Assembly (NCBI RefSeq): GCF_000737765.1
Contig: NZ_JPRI01000002.1
Span: 248,001-312,000, forward strand
DNA from: Chryseobacterium vrystaatense
Lineage (GTDB): Bacteria; Bacteroidota; Bacteroidia; Flavobacteriales; Weeksellaceae
Length of the DNA: 64,000 bases
Reading direction: 5' to 3'
Position 1 is the stretch's first letter, and the number at the start of each line of letters is the position of its first letter. The position numbers were made by a program, and so were the translations under genes. Below the pieces are notes generated by a model. That model made no database searches and was not told the DNA's origin. It saw only the letters and a list, made by a program, of their open reading frames with translations. Positions 10,416-20,158 of this stretch are shown piece after piece.

Positions 10416-11120
10416 TTACCTTCTAAATCTTCGTGACTTTTCTACTTCCTCTTCTTGTTCTTTGTTTTCCTCTCTCATTCTATTGGCGTCTTGATAGACA
10501 TCGGGGTCATTTACATTTAGCTGAATGTCAGATTTATTCTGCTCCTGTGATTGATGCTGCTTTTTAGAAATTCCATCAACTGTTCCTATCTCTTTGGAAA
10601 CGATATTCAGATCCTTAGCGATTTCTTTTGCCATTTCTGGGAACTGGTCAATTTTATCCTGTAGAAAAGATTTCAGTTTCATAAGTTCATTTTTGTAGAG
10701 GTTGGTTTCTGCTACATCTCTTTTATCTGCAATAATTGCAGTTAATTCTCTTGTGTTTTTAATGAGATCAAACTCAACCACCTTATTGGTTTCTTTGTCG
10801 AAAATGAAAGCCTTTTTTTCATAAATCAATTCTTTTTCTGATTTTGAAAGGTCTTGAATATTGGAATATTCAATATTGGCTTTACTGTTTTTGAGAATCT
10901 CATCAATACTTTTATCTCGTTCTAAAAAGATGACCTTCAGTTTGGTATTATTATCCGTAAGCTGAAAGGTCGCCCTATTCTTGTCGTTGTCTGCAACGAT
11001 GGTATATCCCTTCAAAAATTTCTGAATATCATCCTCATTTAGCTTTGTAGAGAATGATAAATCTTCATTGATTATTCCGTATTTTTTTAGTTCTTCTGTG
11101 GGTAAGGTTGTGTTATTCAT
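10416..11120 (-). CDS. DUF3945/DUF4099-like element protein
   Basis: A 234-residue hydrophilic protein without signal peptide or membrane segment. The region TEELKKYGIINED followed by DDIQKFLKGYTI resembles the small N-terminal domains of DUF3945/DUF4099 proteins found next to conjugation genes in Bacteroidota. The C-terminal third is a charged coiled coil ending in Glu- and Arg-rich sequence. It overlaps the M23 peptidase gene by 8 nt, so the two are probably translated from one message. Function unknown. Confidence 0.65.
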   Translation of the reverse strand: MNNTTLPTEELKKYGIINEDLSFSTKLNEDDIQKFLKGYTIVADNDKNRATFQLTDNNTKLKVIFLERDKSIDEILKNSKANIEYSNIQDLSKSEKELIYEKKAFIFDKETNKVVEFDLIKNTRELTAIIADKRDVAETNLYKNELMKLKSFLQDKIDQFPEMAKEIAKDLNIVSKEIGTVDGISKKQHQSQEQNKSDIQLNVNDPDVYQDANRMREENKEQEEEVEKSRRFRR

Positions 11121-11952
11121 TGTATGTTGCTATTAAATTGTTAACTTTTATGAGGTCGTTTAAAAAATGAGAAGGATTGATATTTTGCCCAAATTCCTTT
11201 ACCGAAAAATGTAAATGAGGTCCTGTGGAATTTCCGGAATTGCCACTTTTCCCAATGATAAAACCAGCTTTTACTTTTTCGCCAATCCGATAATAGATCT
11301 CTGATAAGTGCATATAGGTTGTTTCAAAACGGTTGAAATGTTTTACTTTGATGAAATTTCCACCGCCTTTAGAATCCCAACCGGTTGCCGTAACAATTCC
11401 ATCTATTACGGAATAGACATTTTCATAGTTGGCTTTAAGGTCGATCCCGTTGTGCATTTTTTTGCTTCCGAAAATGGGATGCGTTCTGGTTCCATAAGAT
11501 GATGTTACTGTCAATTTATTTTTAAGTGGCATTACAATTTTTGAAAAATATTTTTTTGGTTCATCTACAAAATCATAAGTCGTAACTGCAGCCTGCTTCT
11601 TTGATGTTTCTCTATGATCTTCAAGCTGATTTTGTGTGAGTTGCGTTAAAGAAGTTTTGAGTTTTTCAATGTCATTTATCCCTTCATCCTTTACACTTCC
11701 ATATTCTTTAATGAGTATTTTCAGGGAATCAATTTGATTTTTCAGATCTGATTTTGTGATGATGTTTAAAACCTCTTTCCACGTTTTTTTATTCTTTTTC
11801 TGGTTTACCGGTTCGTCAATGTTAGTTTTATCTGATACTTTTATATTTTCAGATTTTTTTGGTAATGTTGGTATAATCGTATTGAATTGCGCAGATGATA
11901 AGCTACTGTAAAACAGCGCCATCAAAGTAAATGTGTATTTTAGTTTTTTCAT
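11113..11952 (-). CDS. M23 family peptidoglycan endopeptidase
   Basis: A 279-residue secreted protein with a signal peptide ending near SLSSAQF, a coiled-coil middle (residues 60-125) and a C-terminal M23 (LytM-like) zinc peptidase domain. The metal ligands are visible: HNGID (His167, Asp171) and GPHLHF (His246 and His248). M23 enzymes cut peptide cross-links in the cell wall. In a conjugation operon this is the likely local wall-opening enzyme that lets the secretion channel cross the periplasm, in the place of the VirB1/TraO-type lysozyme. It starts 1 nt after the coupling protein gene ends. Confidence 0.88.
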   Translation of the reverse strand: MKKLKYTFTLMALFYSSLSSAQFNTIIPTLPKKSENIKVSDKTNIDEPVNQKKNKKTWKEVLNIITKSDLKNQIDSLKILIKEYGSVKDEGINDIEKLKTSLTQLTQNQLEDHRETSKKQAAVTTYDFVDEPKKYFSKIVMPLKNKLTVTSSYGTRTHPIFGSKKMHNGIDLKANYENVYSVIDGIVTATGWDSKGGGNFIKVKHFNRFETTYMHLSEIYYRIGEKVKAGFIIGKSGNSGNSTGPHLHFSVKEFGQNINPSHFLNDLIKVNNLIATYNE

Positions 11953-11953
11953 T

Positions 11954-13945
11954 TTATGCAGCTTTTATATTTTCATTCACAATGAGTTCAACTTCTTTAT
12001 TGATTTTTCTAAAATTGGTCATCAACACCTCTTCTTTGCGATTAACCCCCTTTTTATCTACAAAAGAGTAATATGACGGCATTTTCACATAGTTTTTTTC
12101 TTCTTCTTGAATCGCTTTCATATCTAAATTAATTTTACCATTCACTGCGGACGTTTTATATTCTTGCACATCATTTTCTTCTCCTTGCGCTATCATCCCA
12201 ACCATCTCTCCTGTTTTCAAGGCTGCGATTTTTCCTGCAGGAATCATATTGTCCATTTTTTCATTAATGCTAGTGGTTGTTCCTTGTTGGGAAATAGATT
12301 GCGAGTATGATTTCTGTTTAATTTTCCCAAATAGTTTCTCTAACCAATCCAATGTATTTTTGTCTCTGGCAGAACCGGAAAGAATATTTCCAACAATGGC
12401 AGAAATCGTATCAGCAACTTCCTTTTTGTAAAATTGTCGAAGTTGTGGAAGCTCCTGAAGGCCTAATAAAACAGCAACTCTGTTGCTTCTCGCAGTGGCT
12501 ACAATGTTGTCAATTTTATGAATATAAATTGTAGGAAATTCGTCTGCAATAATTCCTCCCGGCAAATTGTGTTTGGAATTGATCAATCTTAAAGTCCTGT
12601 TTAATACCGAAGAATACAATGCAGAATTAATATCCTGTGTTCCCGGGTCTGATGCCAGAATAATAATAGAAGGATTATCTCTGTCGGTTATCTTCAATTC
12701 CACTTCATCTCCTGAAAACACCCAAAAACTTTCTTTGGTTGCCAATCGGGAAAGGAAAATTTTGAGTGTTCCGATTTGTCCTTCCAATTGGTCAAATGCT
12801 TTGTTGTCATAAGCCGTTTTGAAAGGTGAAAGCAAAGAGAAAATTTCTTCGTTGGTAAAAAGCGTGTCGAAAATTTCTTTATAACTGCGGTTCATAAAGG
12901 AAAGAATATGAGGCAGATCCGAATATTTTCCATTTTCGAATGTTGCAAAAAAATAAATGCAGGACGAAAGGAAATTGATCGCTGATTGGGTAAAGAAAGC
13001 TTCAGAACCACCTCCTGAACTTGAGCCTCCTTTTTGTAAAGATGACACCATTGATTCTGCCATTTCCTGAGCTTCTGCTAAAGTTTGGATGTACTTTTTA
13101 TGAAACGGATTGACTCGTTTTGATTTTTCAACCTCGTTCAGATTAATGACGTGGAAATTGTAATCGTAGTCTGCTTCCTTACTTTTTTTCAACAAATAAT
13201 GGTAGTAGGCGATTTGCGCTAGATCAGGAAATTTAAAATCGTAGATGCAGAGACAAAAACCTTTGGCAATCATTTGTCGGATTGAAGGATTAATGACTCC
13301 GAAAGATTTTCCGCTGCCCGGTGTTCCGATGACCATTGTTCCTCTGAAAGGATCAATATTAATATACCCTTCATGTGTTTTATTGTTATATCTGAAGATA
13401 TAAGGAATGTTAATCGAAGTATCAGTGTTCATTAATTCTCGATTCTGATCGAAAGATTCTTCTTCAACGTTCCATCGGTCTTTTCCCATTTTCTGCTGCA
13501 CCAGTTTTGAAATACTGTCTGCACCCATTTGAAGAATAACGGCTCCTAAGAAAGAGAGAACTGCATAGATTACTTGATAGAGATTGAAGCCTGGAAATAC
13601 TTTTGGAAGCTTTGCATTTCCTGCCTCATTTTGCCATATCAGCGAAGAGAAAATCATCAGTAATCCCAAAATCATAGGAACGACAATTTCCTTAGCAACA
13701 TTGAGGTCTTTCTTTTTCTTGGCTTTTGTACCAATCGCAACTAATCCTATCAAAATCAAGGTTGCAAATTTGGCATTGATTGGTGGGTAGATAAAACTCA
13801 GCTTTGAAAAATTTTTCAATAAGTTGGACACTACCTGAACATCAGCATTAAGGTAAAAAAGCGAAGCACAATCTAATGCGACGACCGCATACACTGCTTT
13901 TTGTAGAAAGCCATAAATCTTTATTTGATGTTGTTGTTCTTGCAT
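11954..13945 (-). CDS. mobC: VirD4-type conjugative coupling ATPase (MobC/TraG-like)
   Basis: A 663-residue type IV coupling protein. The first 145 residues contain about four membrane segments, starting with a YWFCY-like N-terminus. The cytoplasmic ATPase follows, with Walker A GTPGSGKS at residues 207-214 and Walker B GGIIADEFP near 457. This family brings the relaxase-bound single strand to the secretion channel; in Bacteroidota elements the counterpart is called MobC. It is placed between the tra genes and the M23 peptidase, all leftward and tightly packed. The length is normal for the family and nothing is missing. Confidence 0.9.
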   Translation of the reverse strand: MQEQQHQIKIYGFLQKAVYAVVALDCASLFYLNADVQVVSNLLKNFSKLSFIYPPINAKFATLILIGLVAIGTKAKKKKDLNVAKEIVVPMILGLLMIFSSLIWQNEAGNAKLPKVFPGFNLYQVIYAVLSFLGAVILQMGADSISKLVQQKMGKDRWNVEEESFDQNRELMNTDTSINIPYIFRYNNKTHEGYINIDPFRGTMVIGTPGSGKSFGVINPSIRQMIAKGFCLCIYDFKFPDLAQIAYYHYLLKKSKEADYDYNFHVINLNEVEKSKRVNPFHKKYIQTLAEAQEMAESMVSSLQKGGSSSGGGSEAFFTQSAINFLSSCIYFFATFENGKYSDLPHILSFMNRSYKEIFDTLFTNEEIFSLLSPFKTAYDNKAFDQLEGQIGTLKIFLSRLATKESFWVFSGDEVELKITDRDNPSIIILASDPGTQDINSALYSSVLNRTLRLINSKHNLPGGIIADEFPTIYIHKIDNIVATARSNRVAVLLGLQELPQLRQFYKKEVADTISAIVGNILSGSARDKNTLDWLEKLFGKIKQKSYSQSISQQGTTTSINEKMDNMIPAGKIAALKTGEMVGMIAQGEENDVQEYKTSAVNGKINLDMKAIQEEEKNYVKMPSYYSFVDKKGVNRKEEVLMTNFRKINKEVELIVNENIKAA

Positions 13946-13949
13946 TATT

Positions 13950-14249
13950 TTAATTTTGTGAATTACGAACTATATGTTCTTTTGATGATTTTTTTAAATT
14001 TTCCCAACATTTAGCATTGTGCATTATTTGTTTACCCATATTTTTAAAATCTTCCTCCTTTTTTGTCAATTCAATATGGTAGTTTTGTAATTCTTCGAGC
14101 TTTTCAGCTAATTCCATTTTTTTTTCTTGCAGGGTCTGCATATACTTTATTGATCTTTTTTTAGATTGATATATCTCATGCATACAAAGCAAAAAGAAGA
14201 ATATAGATAAGCAAAGCAGGATTGTAATAATTAATACACTTGTGTCCAT
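13950..14249 (-). CDS. Small single-pass membrane protein with coiled coil
   Basis: A 99-residue protein: one N-terminal membrane helix (residues 4-25), then a charged coiled-coil stretch of Lys/Glu heptads and a polar tail. It sits 4 nt from both neighbours, between the TraN gene and the coupling protein gene, so it belongs to the transfer operon. I do not recognise a family. It could be a small scaffold of the coupling protein or channel. Confidence 0.6.
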   Translation of the reverse strand: MDTSVLIITILLCLSIFFFLLCMHEIYQSKKRSIKYMQTLQEKKMELAEKLEELQNYHIELTKKEEDFKNMGKQIMHNAKCWENLKKSSKEHIVRNSQN

Positions 14250-14253
14250 TATT

Positions 14254-15123
14254 TTAAAATGTATCAGCTTTTAGAATTTCAGAATAGTTGACCTTCATTT
14301 CGATGGTTCGTCCAGAAAGTTGTTCTTCAATGAGACGAATCATCATCACTTTACTGTTTGGGTAAGTGAATTTTTTAAAAACATAAATATTTCTGAAATT
14401 TTTTCTGAAGTGTTTCTGGGGATTCAGTTGTAAAATTGGGGTAAGATCTACACTTTGGTTATTAGTTGCCTTATGGATTTTTTTATCTTCTAAGGAGAAT
14501 TTCAAATCCTCAATGTCATAGCTTAGGTTTGAATTATTTTTGATGGTCATATCTAAAAAGATGTAATCACTAATTACATAGACATTATTGAGCTGAAAAC
14601 TTAGTTTGAAATTTTTTTCTTCCCTTATCGGATTTTTCTCAGATTTTTTCTGAATAATGTCCATTGCGAATTTTCTTAATTCAAGATTTGAAAACGTCAT
14701 TTTTTCAAACTCAATGGGCTGCATCGCTTCGGGTTGAATATGGATATTGGTAATCGTATTGAGGTTGTCCTGGTTTCTATGCACCACTTTGTACTGTGCG
14801 ATGAAAGACTGCGCAACAACGGTTATCACTCCGATTTTATCTCCATTAAAAAAAAAGGAAGGTGTTTTGATTTTTCTTTTCTCATCTGAATTAGCATTGT
14901 CTGTGATCTTTATTCTGGCAATATTGGTAGTGGGCAAATCTCCAGTTAGTTTTTCTGTTGACAAATCGACATATTGAATTGGTTCTGGTGAAATAATATG
15001 AAGGTTGATACCTTCAGTAATTTCAATTTCCGGTAAATCGGAAATAATCTGTTCTTTGGTTGCAGTTTGTGCAGTTAAAAAATTTGACACCAATAGTAAA
15101 AGGATATATAAAGTAAGTTTCAT
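14254..15123 (-). CDS. traN: Conjugative transposon protein TraN (VirB9-like, DUF4138)
   Basis: A 289-residue secreted protein with a signal peptide (LLLLVSNFLTAQTA) and a beta-rich body typical of Bacteroidota TraN/DUF4138, the VirB9-like part of the outer-membrane channel complex. The conserved C-terminal region reads RNIYVFKKFTYPNSK followed by RLIEEQLSGRTI. It lies directly after TraM with 4 nt between, the standard traM-traN order of this conjugation system. Confidence 0.88.
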   Translation of the reverse strand: MKLTLYILLLLVSNFLTAQTATKEQIISDLPEIEITEGINLHIISPEPIQYVDLSTEKLTGDLPTTNIARIKITDNANSDEKRKIKTPSFFFNGDKIGVITVVAQSFIAQYKVVHRNQDNLNTITNIHIQPEAMQPIEFEKMTFSNLELRKFAMDIIQKKSEKNPIREEKNFKLSFQLNNVYVISDYIFLDMTIKNNSNLSYDIEDLKFSLEDKKIHKATNNQSVDLTPILQLNPQKHFRKNFRNIYVFKKFTYPNSKVMMIRLIEEQLSGRTIEMKVNYSEILKADTF

Positions 15124-15127
15124 TGTT

Positions 15128-16342
15128 CTATTTTTTTTGTTGGTTTAGTGAATCTTTCAGTTGTTTTTCGTCGATTAAAAAGACGTAAGAATTGTATTTC
15201 AATTTCGCTTTGTTCTCTTTGATCAGGTTGGCAATAGATTTGGATGTTGATGTAAACAGGCTGGTTCCGATGCTTGAGAAGAATCCTTTTCCGCCGATAT
15301 CCATTTGTGTGCCCTGAACCGAGTTGGTTCCCATTTCCCGCATCATATCTCTGAAAACACTTTGCGGAACGTACAATCCCTTCATCCCGTCAACATCATA
15401 AATGGAGAGATTGACAGGATAGATTTCTCCTTTGGTAAAGACCGACACAATATTGAGATTGACTCTTTGCATTGAAAACCCAGAGATTTGTCCATATAAT
15501 ATCGAACCTTTGCTTATTTTTTTGTTCCCGACAAAGATGTCTTCCAACAATCGAAATCTGATCCGGCTTCCTAAAAATCCTTTGTTGTTTTCATCAATCA
15601 CTGCTTTGATAAAACTGTTCTCTTTTTCTTTATAGAAAGCATTGAAACCACTGTTGATTCCGGATTTGCTCACATTGAAAGTTGAATTAAGAAAATCTTC
15701 CATTTTCTCTTTATTGGACTTCAGTTTTTGTTCTGCTGCGAGTTTACTTTGGTACTCAGGATCACGGGATTTTTCTAAAGAATCCATCACGAGCATTTGT
15801 TCTTTCAGGTATTTTACAGGGTCTGGTTGGACACTTTGTGTCTTTTCTTTTGGTGTATCAGCGTATTTATATTCTTGGTTTCCGTAAGATTTGTCATTCA
15901 GCATTTTTATGATTTCTGAAGACCTGTTGTAATCTTTATCGTCCCTTTGTGATTGATTTGGTTTGTAATAGGAGGATTGATTTCCTTTTGCCTGGTATCC
16001 GTTTTGTCTGCTATTGACTGCTTTTAGTGAATCTATTTTTCTTTTTTGCGCTAATGACAACTGGTCATCATAGTTCAATAAACTGTCTTCTTCTTTGTCC
16101 AATCCACCAAGCATTGTTCTGTTATCCTCTTTTTTGAAAAAAGCATCATAAGCATCATTTTTGCTCATAATAGAATCCTGCGTATCACCCAGTGAAAGAG
16201 ATAATTCTTTTGGCTTGTCTTTTTCAGAAGTGTCCTCTTTGACAAACTGCGCTCCTACGTAAGCAAAAAGAAAAAGAAACGGCAGAGCCAAAAGCGGCAA
16301 AACATATTTTTTTTCTTTAAAATTTATTTTTTTAATGTCCAT
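15128..16342 (-). CDS. traM: Conjugative transposon protein TraM (VirB10-like)
   Basis: A 404-residue protein: short cytoplasmic tail, one membrane helix (YVLPLLALPFLFLFAYVGAQF), a long Asp/Lys/Gln-rich periplasmic linker, and a C-terminal beta-barrel-like domain. The latter contains KGSILYGQISGFSMQRVNL and a glycine-rich end. This is the architecture of TraM/VirB10, which spans from the inner membrane to the outer-membrane pore. It overlaps the small gene upstream by 11 nt and precedes traN. Confidence 0.88.
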   Translation of the reverse strand: MDIKKINFKEKKYVLPLLALPFLFLFAYVGAQFVKEDTSEKDKPKELSLSLGDTQDSIMSKNDAYDAFFKKEDNRTMLGGLDKEEDSLLNYDDQLSLAQKRKIDSLKAVNSRQNGYQAKGNQSSYYKPNQSQRDDKDYNRSSEIIKMLNDKSYGNQEYKYADTPKEKTQSVQPDPVKYLKEQMLVMDSLEKSRDPEYQSKLAAEQKLKSNKEKMEDFLNSTFNVSKSGINSGFNAFYKEKENSFIKAVIDENNKGFLGSRIRFRLLEDIFVGNKKISKGSILYGQISGFSMQRVNLNIVSVFTKGEIYPVNLSIYDVDGMKGLYVPQSVFRDMMREMGTNSVQGTQMDIGGKGFFSSIGTSLFTSTSKSIANLIKENKAKLKYNSYVFLIDEKQLKDSLNQQKK

Positions 16343-16685
16343 TTTTTAAATTTTGGTATTGGTTAAACAGGTAGTCGATTCGTAAGCTGTCTTCTTTTTG
16401 TAAAGAATTTTGGTCTCTTTTTACTTTTAAAGACTTGAGTTCATTCACGATTTTTTCCATTTCTTTATCATTGTTGACGGGCAAATCTTGACTCATCTTA
16501 CTTTTTGAATAGAGAACAGGAGGCCTTATTTTGAAAGCCGTTTCGGAAGGGAAAAAGACACCTTGAATGAGAGACCCAATAAATGAAACCGACAGTAGAA
16601 TCATTGAATACGTGAAGAATTTCTTTGGATTTTGAACTGCCCACTGTAGCCATTTCTGACCCTTTTGTTTTAATGTCGTATTCAT
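16332..16685 (-). CDS. Small membrane protein of the tra operon (TraL position)
   Basis: A 117-residue protein with one membrane helix (residues 20-44, FFTYSMILLSVSFIGSLIQGVFF) and a periplasmic charged tail. It lies between traK and traM, where Bacteroidota elements carry traL or an unnamed small gene. Sequence alone does not prove that it is TraL. It overlaps traM by 11 nt, indicating coupled translation. Confidence 0.7.
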   Translation of the reverse strand: MNTTLKQKGQKWLQWAVQNPKKFFTYSMILLSVSFIGSLIQGVFFPSETAFKIRPPVLYSKSKMSQDLPVNNDKEMEKIVNELKSLKVKRDQNSLQKEDSLRIDYLFNQYQNLKNGH

Positions 16686-16686
16686 T

Positions 16687-17301
16687 TTAGTAAGAGTTTT
16701 TGTTTTGATTGGATAGTTCTTCGTTATTGATGATTCGCCAGTTTTTAAGAATCACACCGTGAGGATTATTGGGACTTCTGATGATATCTTCAAAGAAACC
16801 TTCGGTGATGAGCTTTCTGGTAATGACAGAGGATTTTCTTGTGATCATTTGTTTCCCGAAAAAAGAGAATTTCTTCTGTTCCATATTCAGTGCAATTGAA
16901 TCGGTATGGATACTTACCATCGAACTGGAGGCGATGATCTGATTGTAAAAACCTTTTTCTTTTAAGTTGGTATATTCTTTTTTTCCGCTGTCATCAATGA
17001 GATACAATGACTTTTGAATATTATCCTTGATATAGGTATCATCTGGTGCGAGCGTGAAAAACAATCGGTGGAAAAGTTCTATCTGTGCTTTGTATTCAAC
17101 AGGTCGATTCAAGAGGACATCTGTTTGCTTAGCAAGAACCGGAACCCCATTGTCTAAAATGTAAATGGATTTTCTGGAATCCTCAATCATCCTGTATGCA
17201 AAGAAAAATCCGGCAATGACAATGAAAACGGCAAAAACAATGGTTGAGATTGAAATGACCTTATTGATTTTAATTCTTTGTTCTATATTTTTGATAAGCA
17301 T
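16687..17301 (-). CDS. traK: Conjugative transposon protein TraK (VirB8-like)
   Basis: A 204-residue protein with a short cytoplasmic N-terminus, one membrane helix (ISTIVFAVFIVIAGFFFAYR) and a periplasmic domain with the TraK features LFHRLFFTLAPDD and MEQKKFSFFGKQMITR. TraK is the VirB8-like assembly factor of the Bacteroidota conjugation channel. It lies between traJ and the TraL-position gene in the usual order. Confidence 0.88.
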   Translation of the reverse strand: MLIKNIEQRIKINKVISISTIVFAVFIVIAGFFFAYRMIEDSRKSIYILDNGVPVLAKQTDVLLNRPVEYKAQIELFHRLFFTLAPDDTYIKDNIQKSLYLIDDSGKKEYTNLKEKGFYNQIIASSSMVSIHTDSIALNMEQKKFSFFGKQMITRKSSVITRKLITEGFFEDIIRSPNNPHGVILKNWRIINNEELSNQNKNSY

Positions 17302-17355
17302 TTTTATTTTAGTTGTTGGTTGATAGTGTTTGGTTGTTGGTCATTCTTAAGAGAT

Positions 17356-18603
17356 TTATTTTCCGTTTTTCATCGCTTCCTGAACTCTTCCTGATGCTGA
17401 ACCTGCTGCTGCATTTTTTGCCGTAGCTGCTGCTACAGAAGCACCCCCGGTTTTAGCTGCCAATATTGCTGTCTTTGCACTGCTTGCCATTTTTCCTGCT
17501 GCACTTTTCATTTTGGTCATCGCCCCCGCCCCTCCGGCTGAAACAATACTGTCTGCAATTGTAGGGGTAATTAAAACTCCGATTCCTGTTACAACATAGG
17601 CAACACAGGTAAAGAGCTGGTTATAGATCATTCCGGAATTTGAAACGTACACCATTAAAGCGTCTAAGTTGGTAATCGTTCCGTTGGATAATAGGGTGTC
17701 ATACCTTTCGATCTCCATTGTATAGCCCGATGCGATCAATTGCTGACCAATGTTGATAATGGTGTAGGCAACAAAAGTGTACAGATTGATATTGATAAAT
17801 TTGGATACCCAACTGTATAATGAATTTTCAAATCCGGGAATCAATGCCATTCCGACAGCTATCGGACCTAGAATGATTAAAATGTAAGACCATATTTTTT
17901 GAATGAAGAAAATGAGATATACACAAATTCGGAGGATGGAAAGGCAACAAAACTCAATGAGTTCTGCGACTAATTTTTGCATTTGGAATTCCATTCGTAT
18001 TGACCATTCTTTGATAGGCTGAATCAATTTATCCAATCCTTCGCTGATGTCATACCACGAATCATCAGCATCTTCAGTGGTATTTTCAATGACTTCCTGC
18101 TTAGCATCTTCTTCCGCTTTCAATTTTATGACTGCATCCAGTAACTGCTGCTGCTTCTTAAATCTCTCTACCCTTAAGTCGTTAACTTCTGATTCTATCT
18201 CGCTGAAAATTGAGATTCCGGGTTCGGCAATGGCCTCAAATGGCGCTTGAATCATATTGACAAATCCACTCCAGTAAACAAGGGTAAATCCGATAAGAAT
18301 TGGTTTCAGCATCGGTGTGATTTCCCATTCCCTATCTCCGGCTGCCATTTGCCAACCCATGTACCCGAGGTACATTAGAGCACCTAAACCGCCTATTGCT
18401 TTTCCTACTAACGCAGATCCTGCGGCGCTATCTTGCACACTGTTATCAAGCTTTGTAAAAACCTCCATAAACCATTTCTCAAAGGCACCATCTCCTTTTA
18501 AAAATTGGAGTAGATTACTGTAATCGCCGTCTGTCTGGGCGAAACCCATGACAGGTAAAAGAATTGCTAATAAGCAAAAAGTTAATGTTATCGTTTTATT
18601 CAT
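17356..18603 (-). CDS. traJ: Conjugative transposon protein TraJ (VirB6-like)
   Basis: A 415-residue polytopic protein with an N-terminal signal-like helix ending in MGFAQ, about six further membrane segments (for example ISILRICVYLIFFIQKIWSYILIILGP in parts) and a C-terminal Ala/Gly/Lys-rich tail. This is the pattern of TraJ, the VirB6-like inner-membrane channel component. It lies 3 nt from the 276-residue secreted protein gene and 54 nt upstream of traK. The length is slightly above the family norm because of the tail. Confidence 0.85.
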   Translation of the reverse strand: MNKTITLTFCLLAILLPVMGFAQTDGDYSNLLQFLKGDGAFEKWFMEVFTKLDNSVQDSAAGSALVGKAIGGLGALMYLGYMGWQMAAGDREWEITPMLKPILIGFTLVYWSGFVNMIQAPFEAIAEPGISIFSEIESEVNDLRVERFKKQQQLLDAVIKLKAEEDAKQEVIENTTEDADDSWYDISEGLDKLIQPIKEWSIRMEFQMQKLVAELIEFCCLSILRICVYLIFFIQKIWSYILIILGPIAVGMALIPGFENSLYSWVSKFININLYTFVAYTIINIGQQLIASGYTMEIERYDTLLSNGTITNLDALMVYVSNSGMIYNQLFTCVAYVVTGIGVLITPTIADSIVSAGGAGAMTKMKSAAGKMASSAKTAILAAKTGGASVAAATAKNAAAGSASGRVQEAMKNGK

Positions 18604-18605
18604 TT

Positions 18606-19436
18606 TTAAAATCGGTGTTTATAATGATTCATCATATTTTGAACAATTTGCTGGTCTGATGCCGGTGTCCACGCAGGTGGCAAAGCATAATTTGAATGGT
18701 TTTTCAGAATATTCTTGTAATCCGTAAGAATTGTTGTCTTGTTGTTGTGCTTCCTTAATTCCTTTACAAATTTTCTCCATCTGATAAGGGTTTCGTGGTA
18801 CATAATGAACCGTTTTCCTCTTGGCATATCCATACTTCTGGACATTGAATATTTTTCTTTGATGAGATCAAGTTCTTCCTGAAGTCTCGTTATTGTACCT
18901 GTAGTACTCAATGTTTCAAACGTTTGCTGGTCTTTCAGCCTCCATTCTAGAAAATTTTGCGGTGTAATGGGGAATTCGGTAATGGGTTTTAGCATTCGTT
19001 TGTAGTACAATAACCAAAGAGGATCGGCATCCACCGTAGCGGACGTCCAATGGGCAAAATCCTGAACACTTCTTTTATGAATAGTGTCTGAAGCTGCTTT
19101 TATTTTTTTTGCTTCTTCCTCCTGAAACTTCAATTGAGCAAATCTTTGATTTTGCACCCCTGTCGGTTTTAATGGTCGAATGTCTTCCCCATCTTTATAA
19201 TCCCTGTTGATTTTTGGAGCCCACATTCCCCAAACCGTGGCGTAAGCAAAATTGGTTTGAATGCCTAAAAAATATTTTGGATAAGGCCTCCAATCTCCCC
19301 AATCTTGAAAGACCATTCTTTTATGTTGAGCAACAATGGAAGGGTCATTTAATCTCTTGACGCTGACTTGTCCAAACAGGGAAATTGCAATCAAAAGAAA
19401 TTGAAATAGACTGATTTTTTTTAGTAGATTTTCCAT
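18606..19436 (-). CDS. Secreted transfer-operon protein A (shared C-terminal motif)
   Basis: A 276-residue exported protein with signal peptide ending near ISLFGQV. The N-terminal third is aromatic-rich (DWGDWRPYPKYFLG, ATVWGMWAPK), the middle is helical and charged, and the chain ends in DQQIVQNMMNHYKHRF. This end resembles those of the three genes upstream. I do not recognise a named family; its position between the VirB4 and VirB6 genes suggests a periplasmic or surface part of the transfer channel, perhaps VirB5-like. Confidence 0.65.
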   Translation of the reverse strand: MENLLKKISLFQFLLIAISLFGQVSVKRLNDPSIVAQHKRMVFQDWGDWRPYPKYFLGIQTNFAYATVWGMWAPKINRDYKDGEDIRPLKPTGVQNQRFAQLKFQEEEAKKIKAASDTIHKRSVQDFAHWTSATVDADPLWLLYYKRMLKPITEFPITPQNFLEWRLKDQQTFETLSTTGTITRLQEELDLIKEKYSMSRSMDMPRGKRFIMYHETLIRWRKFVKELRKHNNKTTILTDYKNILKNHSNYALPPAWTPASDQQIVQNMMNHYKHRF

Positions 19437-19442
19437 AATGTT

Positions 19443-20111
19443 TTAATTAAAGAGGTAATGGTATTTAGTGATGATGTCGCCAACAATGGCTTTGTCTATA
19501 TTGATGTAATTGCGGAGAACCGGAACCTGGTACAGATAAGGGATCTTCTTGGCATTCTCTAACCGTAAATTGATGTACAAAATGTTCCCATTGATATTTC
19601 TGACACGGGTGAAGATCTTTTCAATCAGCATTTCTCTATCCATTGCATCCATCAGAAAATCTTTGTCTTCATTGAGAATATCTTGGGTAACTTCCTGCTG
19701 AAGCTTCATTGTTTGCTTACCTATCTCAACATAATATTTTGAAACCAAGACGGAATATTCAGGATGCTGCGCAGATAGATCCAGCATTTTATTGGAGTTC
19801 GTCACGATTTTACCGAGATATTGATAGAGGTAGATAAGTTTTTTACTCTGGGTAAGCGCCGAGTTGACATTTTTCAGTTGTTGATAGATGTACTCCTGAA
19901 TCGCTATGATCTGCGTGATTTTATTGTTGATATCATCATACAGTTCTTTTTGCTTTTCATAGGAATCCAAAAAAGTTTGTTCGCTTCCTAACCGAACACC
20001 GTGGTTTATGGTGATTTGCGAAAGGAGTTTATCATTAATTACTATTTGCTGGCTTTTTACAGATGCAACAGAGAAGAATAAAACTCCGGAAAAAAATATT
20101 TTTTTGCTCAT
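19443..20111 (-). CDS. Secreted transfer-operon protein B (shared C-terminal motif)
   Basis: A 222-residue exported, mainly helical protein with signal peptide ending near SVASVKSQQ. The C-terminal end YINIDKAIVGDIITKYHYLFN is related to the neighbours at 18606, 20159 and 20856. Its middle also resembles the 20856 product (SAQHPEYSVLV against ASEHPEYAIFG), so these two are clear paralogues. Likely periplasmic; a VirB5-like role, or one of the TraI/DUF4141 type, is possible but not shown. Confidence 0.68.
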   Translation of the reverse strand: MSKKIFFSGVLFFSVASVKSQQIVINDKLLSQITINHGVRLGSEQTFLDSYEKQKELYDDINNKITQIIAIQEYIYQQLKNVNSALTQSKKLIYLYQYLGKIVTNSNKMLDLSAQHPEYSVLVSKYYVEIGKQTMKLQQEVTQDILNEDKDFLMDAMDREMLIEKIFTRVRNINGNILYINLRLENAKKIPYLYQVPVLRNYINIDKAIVGDIITKYHYLFN

Positions 20112-20158
20112 ATCATTACTATTTTTTTGTTATGGAATTGCGAATCTTCGATTTCATT